A stretch of DNA of 64,000 nt from Hevea brasiliensis. Lineage: Eukaryota; Streptophyta; Magnoliopsida; Malpighiales; Euphorbiaceae. Below the pieces are notes generated by a model that saw nothing but the letters and a program-made list of their open reading frames with translations, did not search any database and had not been told where the DNA came from. The stretch lies in contig NC_079493.1 in assembly GCF_030052815.1 (NCBI RefSeq), positions 57,951,191-58,015,190 on the forward strand. Direction: 5' to 3'. Shown piece after piece: positions 24,454 to 36,412 of the stretch. The first letter of the stretch is position 1. Each line of letters starts with the position of its first letter. Both the position numbers and the translations under genes were made by a program.

Positions 24454-25919
24454 TGTAACACCCTCCCGATAGTAACTCCGTACATTCTACTGTTCCGGTG
24501 ACCGGTGTCGGTCCGGACAGCTAGAACGTCCGGAAAAATATTTAAACTAAAGTCAGGAATCATAATTAACTCAAATATTAATAAGAAAAATTTAGTAAAA
24601 AATTTTAGAAATAAAATACAACCAAGTCAAACGAGCCGGTGCCCTAGCGAGGGGTAACTCAGAGGGAAGTTGCGGTTCTCGCAACGAGGAGCCCTGGACC
24701 CAAGGGAAAAATTATAAAATAATTTTTGAGACTCCAGAGAAGGGTTATTGAGGTTCCCATGGCATTAGAATGCCAAGAAAATACCTAGAAAAATTTTTCA
24801 ATCAGTACAGACAATTTTGACCCATTAAGCCAAACGGAGGGCATTTTGGTCATTTCGCCTTCAGAGGTGATTTTTGGCCGACTTGTCCAGTTAAGTAAAT
24901 AATTATTATGACATAAAATATGAATTAATATTGATAAAAAATTAATTGAAAGTGAGTAGAGAAGAAGAGAAAAGAAAATACAATAAAATGCCAATTATGA
25001 CATATTATGAGGTCATTTAAAATTGTCCACCAATCACAATTAAGTAACCATCAAATTAACTAATAAAAAGAGTCAAAAGAGACCAAAGAATTAAAAAGCA
25101 AATAGCAGCCCTTCTTCTCCTTCAAAAACGTTTTTCACCTCCTCCCTCACTCCTCCATTAACAAACTTTCTAAAGCTTCAATTTCCATGCTTTCCTCACC
25201 CCAAAACCCTAAGTCCCTTCACTAAAAACTTGTCTCTACCTCTTGGGAAGTGTTTGGCAGCCTAGAAAGGGAAAGAAAGTGAAGATTAACTTGGGAAAAT
25301 TCTGCCCTACAAGAGGTTAGTGCACATATATACTTAAAACTCTTTAATCCCATGCTAGAGACTTGAAACAAGTATGAATTTGTAACTTAAATGAATAAAA
25401 GTTATGTGTATGTCCACCATGATTTTTGGCAGCCCTAAAGAAGGAACATGATTGAGTGTCTTGATGGACTTAGAGTGAACTAGAGAGTATGTTTAAAATA
25501 TATATATATATATATATGTAAGGAATGAAAGTGATTAATTAAGGTAGTTGTGAAAATTTATAATGGAAATTAGGGTTTTGAGGTGTGAAACTTGGATTTA
25601 GCTTATGAAATTGTGAAAGAACATTATAAGGGTCAATTAGTGACCATTTTAGGTAAGTTGACCATAATTTGGACTGAAATGTAGCATGGCAAAGGGAATG
25701 AGTAGGCTGCCTTGTAAGTGCAGCAGGGTGACTGAAATTTCAGTCCACTTAGACAGCCATAACTTTGGCTGTGTAGGTCCAATTGGTGTTTGGCCAATTG
25801 GACATGAAACTAGGCTTATAATGGCACATTTTTTCTGAAGAAACCATGCCCAAAAGACCAAAGCAAGAGGACCAAAATTTGGCCCCAATCCGGATACCAC
25901 AAAGCAGACCTGAGAATGA

Positions 25920-25946
25920 CCAAATGAACAGTAACTGTTCATTTGG
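25920..25946. other. 27-bp palindrome in solo LTR E
   Basis: Perfect 13-bp arms (CCAAATGAACAGT and its complement) around one central A. The same palindrome is at 47350-47376 in G; the D copies are degenerate. Confidence 0.85.
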
Positions 25947-26771
25947 CCATAACTCACTGTAGAATGGTCAAATTGATCTGAAAGTTTTACAGTAACAAGA
26001 TATGATATAGACAAACAACTTTCATGAAGAACATCACCCCAAATTATGCCATTAACCCATTCAAATTATTGGGCAAAGTTGAGTTATTAAACCTGCAACT
26101 CTGCAGATTTTCATTTGAGCAGTAATGTTTGGATGACTATAACACCCTCTAGAAAACTCGGATTTAGGCGATTCTTGAACCGATGGAAACCTAAGGCATG
26201 GTAGAACATTTCATATGAAGAAAGTTAGACCAAATTATGAACTTAACTTGATCAAACTACTAACCAAAGTTGGACCAAAATCTGCCAAAACCCAAAATTG
26301 CAGCATGAACAGTACACGTGAACAGTAAACTTATTTTGGCCATAACTTGAGCTACAAAACTCCAAATGGAGTGATTCAAAAAAAGAAATTCAACTAGACA
26401 AAATAAGGAACAACTTTCATGTTTACCATTTCCTCAAATTCCCACTGTAATAGTGCTTAATGGAATAGTAAAGTTAAGCTTCAAAAACTGAAAATTTTGT
26501 TTCCCTTGGTTTAAGCCTAGAAATGGTAATGGTGATCACTTCCAACAAGTTTTAAATGAAAAATGTGGTATGTTTGAAGTGCCAAAGTCAATGTACCTAC
26601 TTTCTATGCAAAAGTCAACTTTCTTGTTGACCAATGAAATGAATAGTGACACCAAAAGTTGAAATTCAAAGATTGAAGAATTTTAAAGTATCAAATGCCC
26701 TAGTATACCTAACAAGATTGGTTTGGATAGTTTGGCATGCCAATAGGGTATTGTTTTAGCAGTACTGCGAA

Positions 26772-26848
26772 AGGCTTTATGCCTGTATTCATGGCTTTAT
26801 GCCCATATTCATGGCTTTTATGCCCGTATTCATGGCTTTTATGCCGAT
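26772..26848. repeat. About 21-bp array CATGGCTTTTATGCCCGTAT in E
   Basis: Four diverged units of alternating GGCTTTATGCC and CGTATTCAT. Also present in D (28114-28190, 33380-33455) and G (48932-49010). Confidence 0.85.
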
Positions 26849-27264
26849 TATGTGATATCATGGCTTTTTAGCCATACTGACTGCATACGTGGTTGACGTT
26901 CTGCGTCCCATGGTATGACGGCCCGAGGCACCACGGTGTTCAGTGCCAACGACCCGTTATCCAGTTCAGTCGTCCAGTATAGGTTACTTGGGCAACCAAA
27001 TGAATGGAAAAGTATAACTGTAACTGAACTGATTGTTAAAGAAAATACGAAAATTAAATATCAGGAATGATTATGATAGAATACAAAGAAATTCAAGATC
27101 ATGAAGAAAATAATTACCAAAATGCATGAAGAAGTAAATATCATAAAACGTAATTAGCCCTCAACTAAACATTAAGTTGGTAATTATTCAGTTCTTATGA
27201 AAACAATGGCTAAGAAATTATGATTTTTATTTGCATATTATATTTTCTTGTATTATTGGCACCA

Positions 27265-27281
27265 CTAAGCTTTATGCTTAG
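27265..27281 (+). other. Conserved LTR stem-loop, E copy
   Basis: Arms CTAAGC and GCTTAG with a TTTAT loop. Acceptor-like GTAG/GT follows at 27301-27306, 599 bp before the LTR end. Confidence 0.7.
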
Positions 27282-28113
27282 CGCGTCGCTTTTGCAACGC
27301 GTAGGTACTGAAGAGTTGGACAGAGGGCCCGGTAGACCACAGATTGGGTAAGGCCATTCACAGTTCTGCATAGTATCCGTGTCACCTCACCATCCACAGT
27401 GCATTGGTAGGACACTAGGTTTCATTTTGACATTTTGTAACTAATTTCTATTTTCTCATATGTATTTGAACTTATGGAATGTATTTTGAGGTTCATGTAA
27501 ATAATGAAAAATCGTATTAATGAATGTAAAAGTGAATATTTATCTGTGATTTATACATGATATCACATGAGATGAATGATTGAGAAATGAATGGTGAAAA
27601 ATGTTGAGATTTTGATATTGAAGTTTGAGAGTGATGAGATGATTGAATATGATCATAGGAAGTGTTTTTCACAGGTTCCGAAGAACTGTTTTCTCCATTT
27701 TTAGCCGGTACTTTGCCGAATTTTCTATAAAATTCTCGGAACCTCAAATAAATTATAATTTCGATAAATAGCTTAAATAAATTATATTTCACAAGTTATA
27801 TTCAAAAGGAAGAATAAAAATGAATTAAGATAAAATAGAGTGTTTGGCACACTGAGTGGCATAACTTGCTCGGCTACACTGTAGTCGGGTAAGGGGTGTC
27901 ACACATTTATTTGATTTCGAATATTTTTAATTACTAATAGTCTTAATTTATTTTAATAAATTACACTGCCCAAGTAACCTACGACAGGCTGACTAAACTG
28001 GATAATGGGTCGTTGGCTCTGGACACCGCGGTGCCTCGGGCCGTCATACCATGGGACGCAGAACGTCAACCACTTATGCAGTCAGTATGGCTAAAAAGCC
28101 ATGATATCACATA

Positions 28114-28190
28114 ATCGGGCATAAAAGCCATGAATACTGGCATAAGAGCCATGAATACGGGCATAGAGCTATGAATATAGGCATAAAGCC
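28114..28190. repeat. About 21-bp GGGCATAAAAGCCATGAATA array in D 3' LTR
   Basis: Minus-strand counterpart of the array in E. Confidence 0.82.
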
Positions 28191-30937
28191 TTTTGCAGTA
28201 CTGCTAAAACAATACCCTATTGGCATGCCAAACTATCCAATCTGACACACATGTCTAGGCAATACAAGGGCACATAATATCATTAAATATTAATATATTG
28301 TATTTTATGACTTCATTATTTCATGATAAATTTCGATCATAATTCATACATTCATTTGATCATTTATATGATCACAATTCACATCAATTATCCTTTTATA
28401 CCATTTTACTCAAAACATTTTTCTTTTCTCAAAACATTTTTCTTTTCTCATTTATACATTCAAGAATCTACTCATGTAATTACAATTTTTATATTTCAAG
28501 TTGAGTTATTAATATATTATGAATTCCATTTGTGATGGGCATATAAGCCCTAACTAATTATTCACATCAATTTGGTGACTTATTTTTCATGTTTCAAGTA
28601 ATCCATAAATATTTCATGGATTTCAAATTTATGGCCTTAATTTCTTTTTAACAATTTTGACTAGGTTGCATAGTCCACATTTGTATTCTAAGCATTTAAG
28701 CTTAGAATTGGTTCTAGGTCTTCATCTTAATTTACTAATCATTTTGATTACTATTCACCTTACTAGTCAATCCAAAATGTTGACCTTTTTATACTTAATG
28801 GATATATTAATTCTAATTACACCAAGATCCCACATTTTTAGTTTTACATTTGCTAGTATTAATTGCCAATTGCAATTTAAAGTCCCCTAGATGTATTTCT
28901 AATTTCAAATATTGAATTTTCAAGTTTTGGTGTCACTATTCACCTTATTGGTCAACAAAAATTTTGACCTTTGGATAGAAAATAGGTACATTGGTTTTAA
29001 CACACCCAACATACCACATTTTGCATTGAAAACTTGTTGGCATTAAGCATTAATACCATTTCTAAACTTAAACCAAGGGAAGCAGAATTTTCAGTTTTTG
29101 AAGCCTAACTTTACTGTTCCATTAAGCACTGTTGCAGTGGGAATTTGAGGAAATGGTAAACATGAAAGTTGTTCCTTATTTTGTCTAGTTGAATTTCTTT
29201 TTTTAAATCACTCCATATGGAGTTTTGTAGCTCTAGTTATGGTCCAAAAACCACAGCTGGCCGGATTGGAAAAACTGCAGAATTACCAAATCTACAGTAC
29301 TATGAACAGTGACTGCCACTGTCTTGTTAGAAAGGTTATGGTCATAATTTGGGGTAGGTTTCTTCATGAAAGTTGTTTTTCTATGTCTTAACTTGTTGCT
29401 GTAAAAAGTTCAGGTCAATTGACCATATCTACAGTGAGTTATGGCTAAATGAACTATTACTGTTCATTTGGTCATTTCTGCATGTGCTGTTGCAGGGTAT
29501 CCGGATTGGGGCCAACTTTTGGTCCACTTGCTTTGGTCTTTTGGGTATGGTTTTTTCAGAAACAATGTGCCATTATAAGCCTAGTTTCATGTCCAATTGG
29601 CCAAACACAAATTGGACCTACACAGCCAAAGTTATGGCTGTCTAAATGGGCTGGAATCACAGCCTCATTGCTGTTGTCTCTAGGCAGCCTTCCCATTTCA
29701 ATTTGCCATACATTAGCTCACTTCAAATTATGATTAACTTGCCTCAAATGGTCACTAATTGACCATTAGAATTTCCATTAATCATTTCATAAGCCAAGTC
29801 CAATTTTTAACTCCCAAAACCCTAATTTTCCCTTTCAATTCACCCATACACCTAGTTAAGCACTTTCATTCATTCTATATGTGTATATACACCTTAAACA
29901 TAATCTCTAATTCATTTTAAGTCCATTAAAACCATCAAAAACACTCCATCATTGTTCCTTCCTTAGGGCTACCGAAATTCATGGTGGACATACACATATA
30001 TTTGGTTCATTTAATTCACAAATTCTTACTCAATTCAAGTCACTAACATGGAAATAAAGAGCTTAAGGTGTATAAGTGCACTAACCTCTTGTAGGGCAGA
30101 ATTTTCCAAGCTCAAACTTCACTTTCCTTCCTTTTCTAGGCTGCCAAACTCTTCCCCAAGAGGTATGGACATGTTTTAATGAAAGGTGTCTAGGGTTTTA
30201 TAGTGGAAATTCATGGGAAAATGGAAGTGATGCAAGAAATTTTTATGGAGGGCTATGGAAGAGAGGTCACGTTTTGAGGAAGAAGAAGAAGAAGATAACC
30301 AGAATTTTTGGTCCATTTTGTATCTTTTAAATGTTTTAAGAATGCTTGTTAACTTGTGATTGGTTGGGAGTAAGTGAGTGACATCATGTGATGTCATTAT
30401 CTTTAATTTTCTTTATTTTCTTTTCTTTTCTTTTCTACTAACTTCAAATTAATTTTTCATCAACATTAATTCATATTTTATGTCATAATAATTATTTACT
30501 CAATCGGACAAGTCGGCCAAAAATCGTCTCTGAAGGCGAAATGACCAAAATGCCCTCCGTTTGGCTTAACGGGTCAAAATTGTCTGTACCGATTGAAAAA
30601 TTTTTCTAAATATTTTCTTGGAATTCTAATGCCATAGGAACCTCAATGACCCTTCTCTGGAGTCCCAAAAATTATTTTATGAATTTTTCCCGGGTCTAGG
30701 GCTCCTCGTTGCGAGAACCGCAACTTCACTCTGGTTACCCATCGCTTGGGCACTGGCTCGTTTAACTTGGTTGTATTTTATTTCAAAAATTTTTCCTAAA
30801 TTTTTCTTATTAATATTTGAGTTAATTATGGTTCCTGACTTTAGTTTAAATATTTTTCCGGACGTTCTAGCTGTCCGGACCGACACCGGTCACTGGAACA
30901 GTAGAATGTACGGAGTTGCTACCGAGAGGGTGTTACA

Positions 30938-30951
30938 ACTCTTCCCCTCTA
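30938..30951 (-). other. Polypurine tract of gypsy D
   Basis: The minus strand reads AGAGGGGAAGAGT directly before the 3' LTR. The same tract precedes the 3' LTRs of B and C. Confidence 0.88.
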
Positions 30952-31111
30952 ATTTAAATTTCATCCTCGAAATTTACTGGGTGTTTTGGGTTCTGAGATA
31001 ATTCTTTTACCTTTCTATTACTCCATCTGTCTACTTCTTTTGTATATATGGTACTATTTAGTTTTTTCGAATCTATCATTATACACTTAGGCATATCATA
31101 AAGGAAATACT

Positions 31112-31986
31112 TTACCTCAAATTCACATCTGGGGCTTCTTGTTCCTCTCCGACTTGGGTAACATTTGGAAGTGGTGTTACTATTGTACTTGGTCCTTCCA
31201 CGACCTCTGTTTGGGTCCGTGGTAAATTCCTCTTAGGATAATCTTTCAGACGATGGTCTATGGCCCCACATCTATAACAGGCTCCAGTCAATCCCTTACA
31301 TTCACCTTTATGCCACTTGTTACAATGGCCACATTTTCTTGCTTGTCCTGGCGCACTCACTACTAGTGTTTCTGGTTGATCTCTTCTAGGTATAGGCCTG
31401 GGTTTAGATCTCCTACTTTGATCAGATGTCTGGCTTAACTGTTCTCTCGGTCTCTTATTACTAGACTGTCCAAATTTCCTCTTTTGCTGATCACCACTCC
31501 TCTTCTGTTCCTCTTCATGAACACAGCTAATATATTTCTTTCTGAACTCTATCAGAAAGAATTCCCAAGTTACGTCAGCTGGTGGCACTACCTTGGTTAC
31601 GACATCCCACCATCGATATGCAATTTCTTGTAACAATGAAACTGCACACTCCAAACTCGCTCGTGTGCAATAGAGTCACGCAAGACTCTTTTAGTCCTTT
31701 CTAACCAATACTCACCAAGCACTGAATCATCTTCCTTTCTACCATTGAAATCTACAGCTCCATATTTCCTAATTTTTCCTAGAGGTGATTTCCGCTGAAG
31801 CAGTGGTGGAATAACCCCGGTCATCTGTCCGAAGAATTCAGTCATCTGCTCAAACAAGGCCTGTTGGGGTTGTACAGGCACCTCTTGCACTGGTGGAGCA
31901 GGATCTCCCCGATTTCCAATATCACTCCCAGTCGGGATACGACTTACTACTTCTTCTTCTACTGCCCTCTGTGATTCTGAGTCCAT
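31112..31986 (-). pseudogene. Gypsy D gag remnant
   Basis: Two overlapping minus-strand frames. 31597-31986 starts at an ATG about 125 bases inside the primer site (MDSESQRAVEEEVVSRIPTG) and includes FFGQMTGVIPP and YGAVDFNGRKEDDSVLGEYWLERTKRVL, the start of a retrotransposon gag capsid domain. 31112-31654 continues in another frame with LLQEIAYRWWDVVTKVVPPADVTWEFFLIEFRKKYI, a basic linker, and the knuckles CGHCNKWHKGEC and CYRCGAIDHRLKDY (last Cys is Tyr). The capsid domain is shortened relative to full gag. No protease or pol follows before the purine tract, so gag is all the element ever carries here. Confidence 0.88.
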
Positions 31987-32110
31987 ACCTTAACCTAAAA
32001 TAACCAAGAAAACAGATCTGCATTAGTGTCACCTCAACTCATATAAATGCAATGCATGTTATGCACACAATCTTATTCTATCTATCTATGCCTAGGAACG
32101 CCTAAATCGC

Positions 32111-32122
32111 GCTCTGATACCA
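32111..32122 (-). other. Primer binding site (iMet tRNA) of gypsy D
   Basis: The minus strand reads TGGTATCAGAGC five bases from the LTR edge at 32128. Confidence 0.93.
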
Positions 32123-32798
32123 ATAAATGTAACACCCCTCACCCGACTACAGTGTAGCTGAGGAAAGTGTGCTACATTCGGTGCCGGAGCACCCTATCTT
32201 ATCTTACTTTATTCCTTTCATATTTTGATCTCGTTATATTTTAATATTAATTATTTTTCGATGGAGAAACCAGCGGAGTTTCCCCTATTTTATTACCAGT
32301 TGACGTATTTTACTATTTACCTGTTTGAAAGTTTCAATAACATTTTACAATTAAAATCTCATCAATTATTTTCATAACCATCTCATAATTCACATCTCAT
32401 TCATATATCTCAATTTCATATTCATTTCCATGCATTATCTATATATTTCAAATCTGTCTTCGAATCCATACAATCTCATTCATGCTCAAATCACATAAGT
32501 AAAATTTTTAAATTTCTCTAATTTACATAATTTCATAATTTACATGATATATAAATTAATTACATATGAAAAAGCTAATTTATTAAATTACATTACATTT
32601 CTATTAATTACCTGCTCATGATCTACATTATAATACAATATCTAGCATTTTATACTAAATACAAAATATGATCTATATGGGCCCTATCTACATGCATAAC
32701 TGAGGAGGTGACAACCTTGAATACTTCAGGCACTTCTGCAGATCTGGACTCCAAAAATCTTAGTCAAAGTACCTGCGCGAGGAAACAAATCCATCGCG

Positions 32799-32816
32799 CT
32801 AAGCATTGCTGCTTAG
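32799..32816 (-). other. Conserved LTR stem-loop, D right copy (GCAA loop)
   Basis: Minus strand arms CTAAGCA and TGCTTAG, 7 bp perfect, closing a GCAA tetraloop. CAG/GT lies about 25 bases downstream after a TTTGTTTCC run. Confidence 0.78.
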
Positions 32817-33379
32817 TGGTGCAATAATAGAACAAGAAAATAAAATATACAAATAAAGAAAGAACGAAGCATAATTTGAATATTTAAGAATCAATTTAAT
32901 TTAATATAATGTGTCTAATATTAATTATCTTTTGTTCTCATTTGTTTCGCTTTGAAAGCGTTTAATTCCGAAATTCACAGGGATAATGTACAACATACAG
33001 AATTAATAAAAATACTCAGTTTACATTTATATGGCAATAGAAGGTACATTTAAAATATTTAGTTAAGTTATACCAATTTTTGCAACTCTTTTATTATTTT
33101 ACTTAACAATTTTTATGTGGTTTGGATTATTTCATAATTGTAACTAATTCTTTTGAAGTCTTATTAACTCATTTATTTGATTTCGAATATTTTTAATTAC
33201 TAATAGTCTTAATTTATTTTAATAAATTACACTGCCCAAGTAACCTACGACAGGCTGACTAAACTGGATAACGGGTTGTTGGCTCTGGACACCGCGGTGC
33301 CTCAGGCCGTCATACCATGGGACGCAGAACGTCAACCACGTATGCACTCAGTATGGCTAAAAAGCCATGATATCACATA

Positions 33380-33455
33380 ATCGGGCATAAGAGCCATGAA
33401 TACGGGCATAAGAGCCATGGATACGGGCATAGAGCTATGAATATAGGCATAAAGC
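33380..33455. repeat. About 21-bp array in D 5' LTR
   Basis: Counterpart of 28114-28190 with slightly different unit variants. Confidence 0.82.
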
Positions 33456-36197
33456 CTTTTGCAGTACTGCTAAAACAATACACTATTGTCATGCCAAACT
33501 ATCCAATCTGACACACATGTCTAGACAATACAAGGGCACATAATATCATTAAATATTAATATATTGTATTTTATGACTTCATTATTTCATGATAAATTTC
33601 GATTATAATTCATACATTCATTTGATCATTTATATGATCACAATTCACATCAATTATCCTTTTATACCATTTTACTCAAAACATTTTTCTTTTCTCATTT
33701 ATACATTCAAGAATCTACTCATGTAATTACAATTTTTATATTTCAAGTTGAGTTATTAATATGTTATGAATTCCATTTGTGATGGGCATATAAGCCCTAA
33801 CTAATTATTCACATCAATTTGGTGACTTATTTTTCATGTTTCAAGTAATCCATAAATATTTCATGGATTTCAAATTTATGGCCTTAATTTCTTTTTAACA
33901 ATTTTGACTAGGATGCATAGTCCACATTTGTCATACAATTCTAAGCATTTAAGCTTAGAATTGGTTCTAGGTCTTCATCTTAATTTACTAATCATTTTGA
34001 TTACTATTCACCTTACTAGTCAACCCAAAATGTTGACCTTTTTATACTTAATGGATATATTAATTCTAATTACACCAAGATCCCACATTTTTAGTTTTAC
34101 ATTTGCTAGTATTAATTGCCAATTGCAATTTAAAGTCCCCTAGATGCATTTCTAATTTCAAATTTTGAATTTTCAAGTTTTGGTGTCACTGTTCACCTTA
34201 TTGGTCAACAAAAATTTTGACCTTTGGATAGAAAATAGGTACATTGGTTTTAACACACCCAACATACCACATTTTGCATTGAAAACTTGTTGGCATTAAG
34301 CATTAATACCATTTCTAAACTTAAACCAAGGGAAGCAGAATTTTCAGGTTTTGAAGCCTAACTTTACTGTTCCATTAAGCACTGTTGCAGTGGGAATTTG
34401 AGGAAATGGTAAACATTAAAAGTTGTTCCTTATTTTGTCTAGTTGAATTTCTTTTTTTAAATCACTCCATTTGGAGTTTTGTAGCCCCAGTTATGGTCCA
34501 AAAACCACAGCTGGCCGGATTGGAAAAACTGCAGAATTACCAAATCTACAGTACCATGAACAGTGACTGCCACTGTCTTGTTGGATAGGTTCTGTTCATA
34601 ATTTGGGATAGGTTTCTTCATGAAAGTTGTTTGTCTATGTCTTAACTTGTTGCTGTAAAAATTTCACGTCAATTGACCATATCTACAGTGAGTTATGGCC
34701 AAATGAATAGTTACTGTTCATTTAGTCATTTCTGCAGGTGCTGTTGCAGGGTATCTGGATTGGGGCCAACTTTTGGTCCACTTGCTTTGGTCTTTTGGGC
34801 ATGGTTTCTTCAGCAAAAATGTGCCATTATAAGCCTAATTTCATGTCCAATTGGCCAAACACAAATTGGACCTACACAGCCAAAGTTATGGCTGTCTAAA
34901 TGGGCTAGAATCACAGCCTCATTGCTGCTGTCTCTAGGCAGCCTTCCCATTTCAATTTGCCATACGTTAGCTCACTTCAAATTATGATTAACTTGCCTCA
35001 AATGGTCACTAATTGACCATTAGAATGTCCATTAATCATTTCATAAGCCAAGTCCAATTTTTCACTCCCAAAACCCTAATTTTCCCTTTCAATTCACCCA
35101 TACACCTAGTTAAGCACTTTCATTCATTCTATATGTGTATATACACCTTAAACATAATCTCTAATTCATTTTAAGTCCATTAAAACCATCAAAAACACTC
35201 CATCATTGTTCCTTCCTTAGGGCTGCCGAAATTCATGGTGGACATACACATATATTTGGTTCATTTAATTCACAAATTTTTACTCAATCCAAGTCACTAA
35301 CATGGAAATAAAGAGCTTAAGGTGTATAAGTGCACTAACCTCTTGTAGGGAAGAATTTTCCAAGCTCAAACTTCACTTTCCTTCCTTTTCTAGGCTGCCA
35401 AACTCTTCCCCAAGAGGTATGGACAAGTTTTAATGAAAGGTGTCTAGGGTTTTATAGTGGAAATTCATGGGAAAATGGAAGTGATGCAAGAAATTTTTAT
35501 GGAGGGCTATGGAAGAGAGGTCACGTTTTGAGGAAGAAGAAGAAGATGATGACCAGAATTTTTGGTCCATTTTGTATCTTTTAAATGTTTTAAGAATGCT
35601 TGTTAACTTGTGATTGGTTGGGAGTAAGTGAGTGACATCATGTGATGTCATTATCTTTAATTTTCTTTATTTTCTTTTCTTTTCTTTTCTACTAACTTCA
35701 AATTAATTTTTTATCAACATTAATTCATATTTTATGTCATAATAATTATTTACTCAACTGGACAAGTCGGCCAAAAATCGTCTCTGAAGGCGAAATGACC
35801 AAAATGCCCTCCGTTTGGCTTAACGGGTCAAAATTGTCTGTACCGATTGAAAAATTTTTCTATATATTTTCTTGGCATTCTAATGCCATAGGAACCTCAA
35901 TGACCCTTCTCTGGAGTCCCAAAAATTATTTTATGAATTTTTCCCCAGGTCTAGGTCTCTTCGTTGCGAGAACCGCAACTTCACTCTGGTTACCCATCGC
36001 TTGGGCACCAGCTCGTTTAACTTGGTTGTATTTTATTTCAAAAATTTTTCCTAAATCTTTCTTATTAATATTTGAGTTAATTATGGTTCCTGACTTTAGT
36101 TTAAATATTTTTCCGGATGTTCTAGCTGTCCGGACCGACACTGGTCACCGGAACAGTAGAATGTACGGAGTTGCTACCGAGAGGGTGTTACATTAAC

Positions 36198-36412
36198 AGA
36201 GTTGGAATTGGTAAAAGAGACAGAAGGATTGGTAAAGAATCCTAGTATGAGAGATCAAGAAACTAATGAATAATAGAATTTCATGAGTAGGAATACTAAA
36301 GGCAGAGGAAAACAATGATGGAAAAGTGAATAAAATTATGAGACAATGATAAGCTCGATTGTTTGAATCAGATGAATTTCAAGGACGAAATTCCTTTTTA
36401 GAGGGGAAGAGT
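36198..36412 (+). other. Gypsy C 3' internal tail with polypurine tract
   Basis: Resumes C after D. Matches B 52836-53055. Ends TTTTTAGAGGGGAAGAGT (tract about 36398-36412) directly before the 3' LTR. The preceding GAATTTCAAGGACGAAATTCC is shared with B. Confidence 0.88.

Larger units (their letters stand above)
24454..27903 (+). repeat. Solo LTR E (gypsy D family, 3450 bp)
   Basis: TGTAACACCC to GTGTCACA, with CATTT on both sides and no internal region, the mark of LTR-LTR recombination. Same family as D, in opposite orientation to it. Contains a 5S-like segment (24624-24670), donor-like AGAG/GTTAGTG at 25315/25316 (862 bp in), a TA microsatellite (25498-25517), a 27-bp palindrome (25920-25946), a 21-bp array (26772-26848), a stem-loop (27265-27281) and acceptor-like GTAG/GT at 27301-27306. 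Confidence 0.95.
23407..30937 (-). repeat. 3' LTR of gypsy D, split by solo LTR E
   Basis: 23407-24453 and 27909-30937 are collinear with 32128-36192; the break carries E and a CATTT duplication. Net length about 4076 bp. Contains a stem-loop (24078-24095, GCAA-type loop on the minus strand), acceptor-like CAG/GT at 24054-24050, a 21-bp array (28114-28190), donor-like AG/GTTAGTG at 30086/30085, and a 5S-like segment near 30721-30768. Confidence 0.93.
23407..36192 (-). mobile_element. Gypsy element D, gag-only non-autonomous, TSD TTAAC
   Basis: Left LTR 23407-30937 (holding solo LTR E) and right LTR 32128-36192, both TGTAACACCCCTC to GTGTTACA on the plus strand. TTAAC flanks at 23402-23406 and 36193-36197. 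A primer site beside the right LTR (32111-32122) and a purine tract beside the left LTR make the minus strand the coding one. The internal region is only about 1190 bp and encodes just a broken gag. The LTRs look about 1-2 percent different over the first kilobase by eye, making D one of the younger insertions here. Confidence 0.95.
32128..36192 (-). repeat. 5' LTR of gypsy D (4065 bp)
   Basis: TGTAACACCCCTC (32128) to GTGTTACA (36192). In transcription order: 5S-like segment (about 35972-36023), donor-like AG/GTTAGTG at 35340/35339 (853 bp in), array 33380-33455, stem-loop 32799-32816, acceptor-like CGCAG/GT at 32775-32771. ORFs such as those at 34673-34987 and 35795-36196 recur only with the LTR and have no recognisable domain. 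Confidence 0.94.

Noticed and set aside
25498..25517. TA microsatellites as possible functional sites
   Set aside because: Simple repeats in LTRs E and G (46919-46944) and C (about 37812-37828); nothing indicates more than slippage.
34673..34987. 104-codon ORF with relatives at 29449, 25649 (minus) and 47091 (minus)
   Set aside because: Recurs only because the D/E/G LTR recurs, in changing orientation; differing starts and lengths and no known domain. Treated as noncoding LTR.
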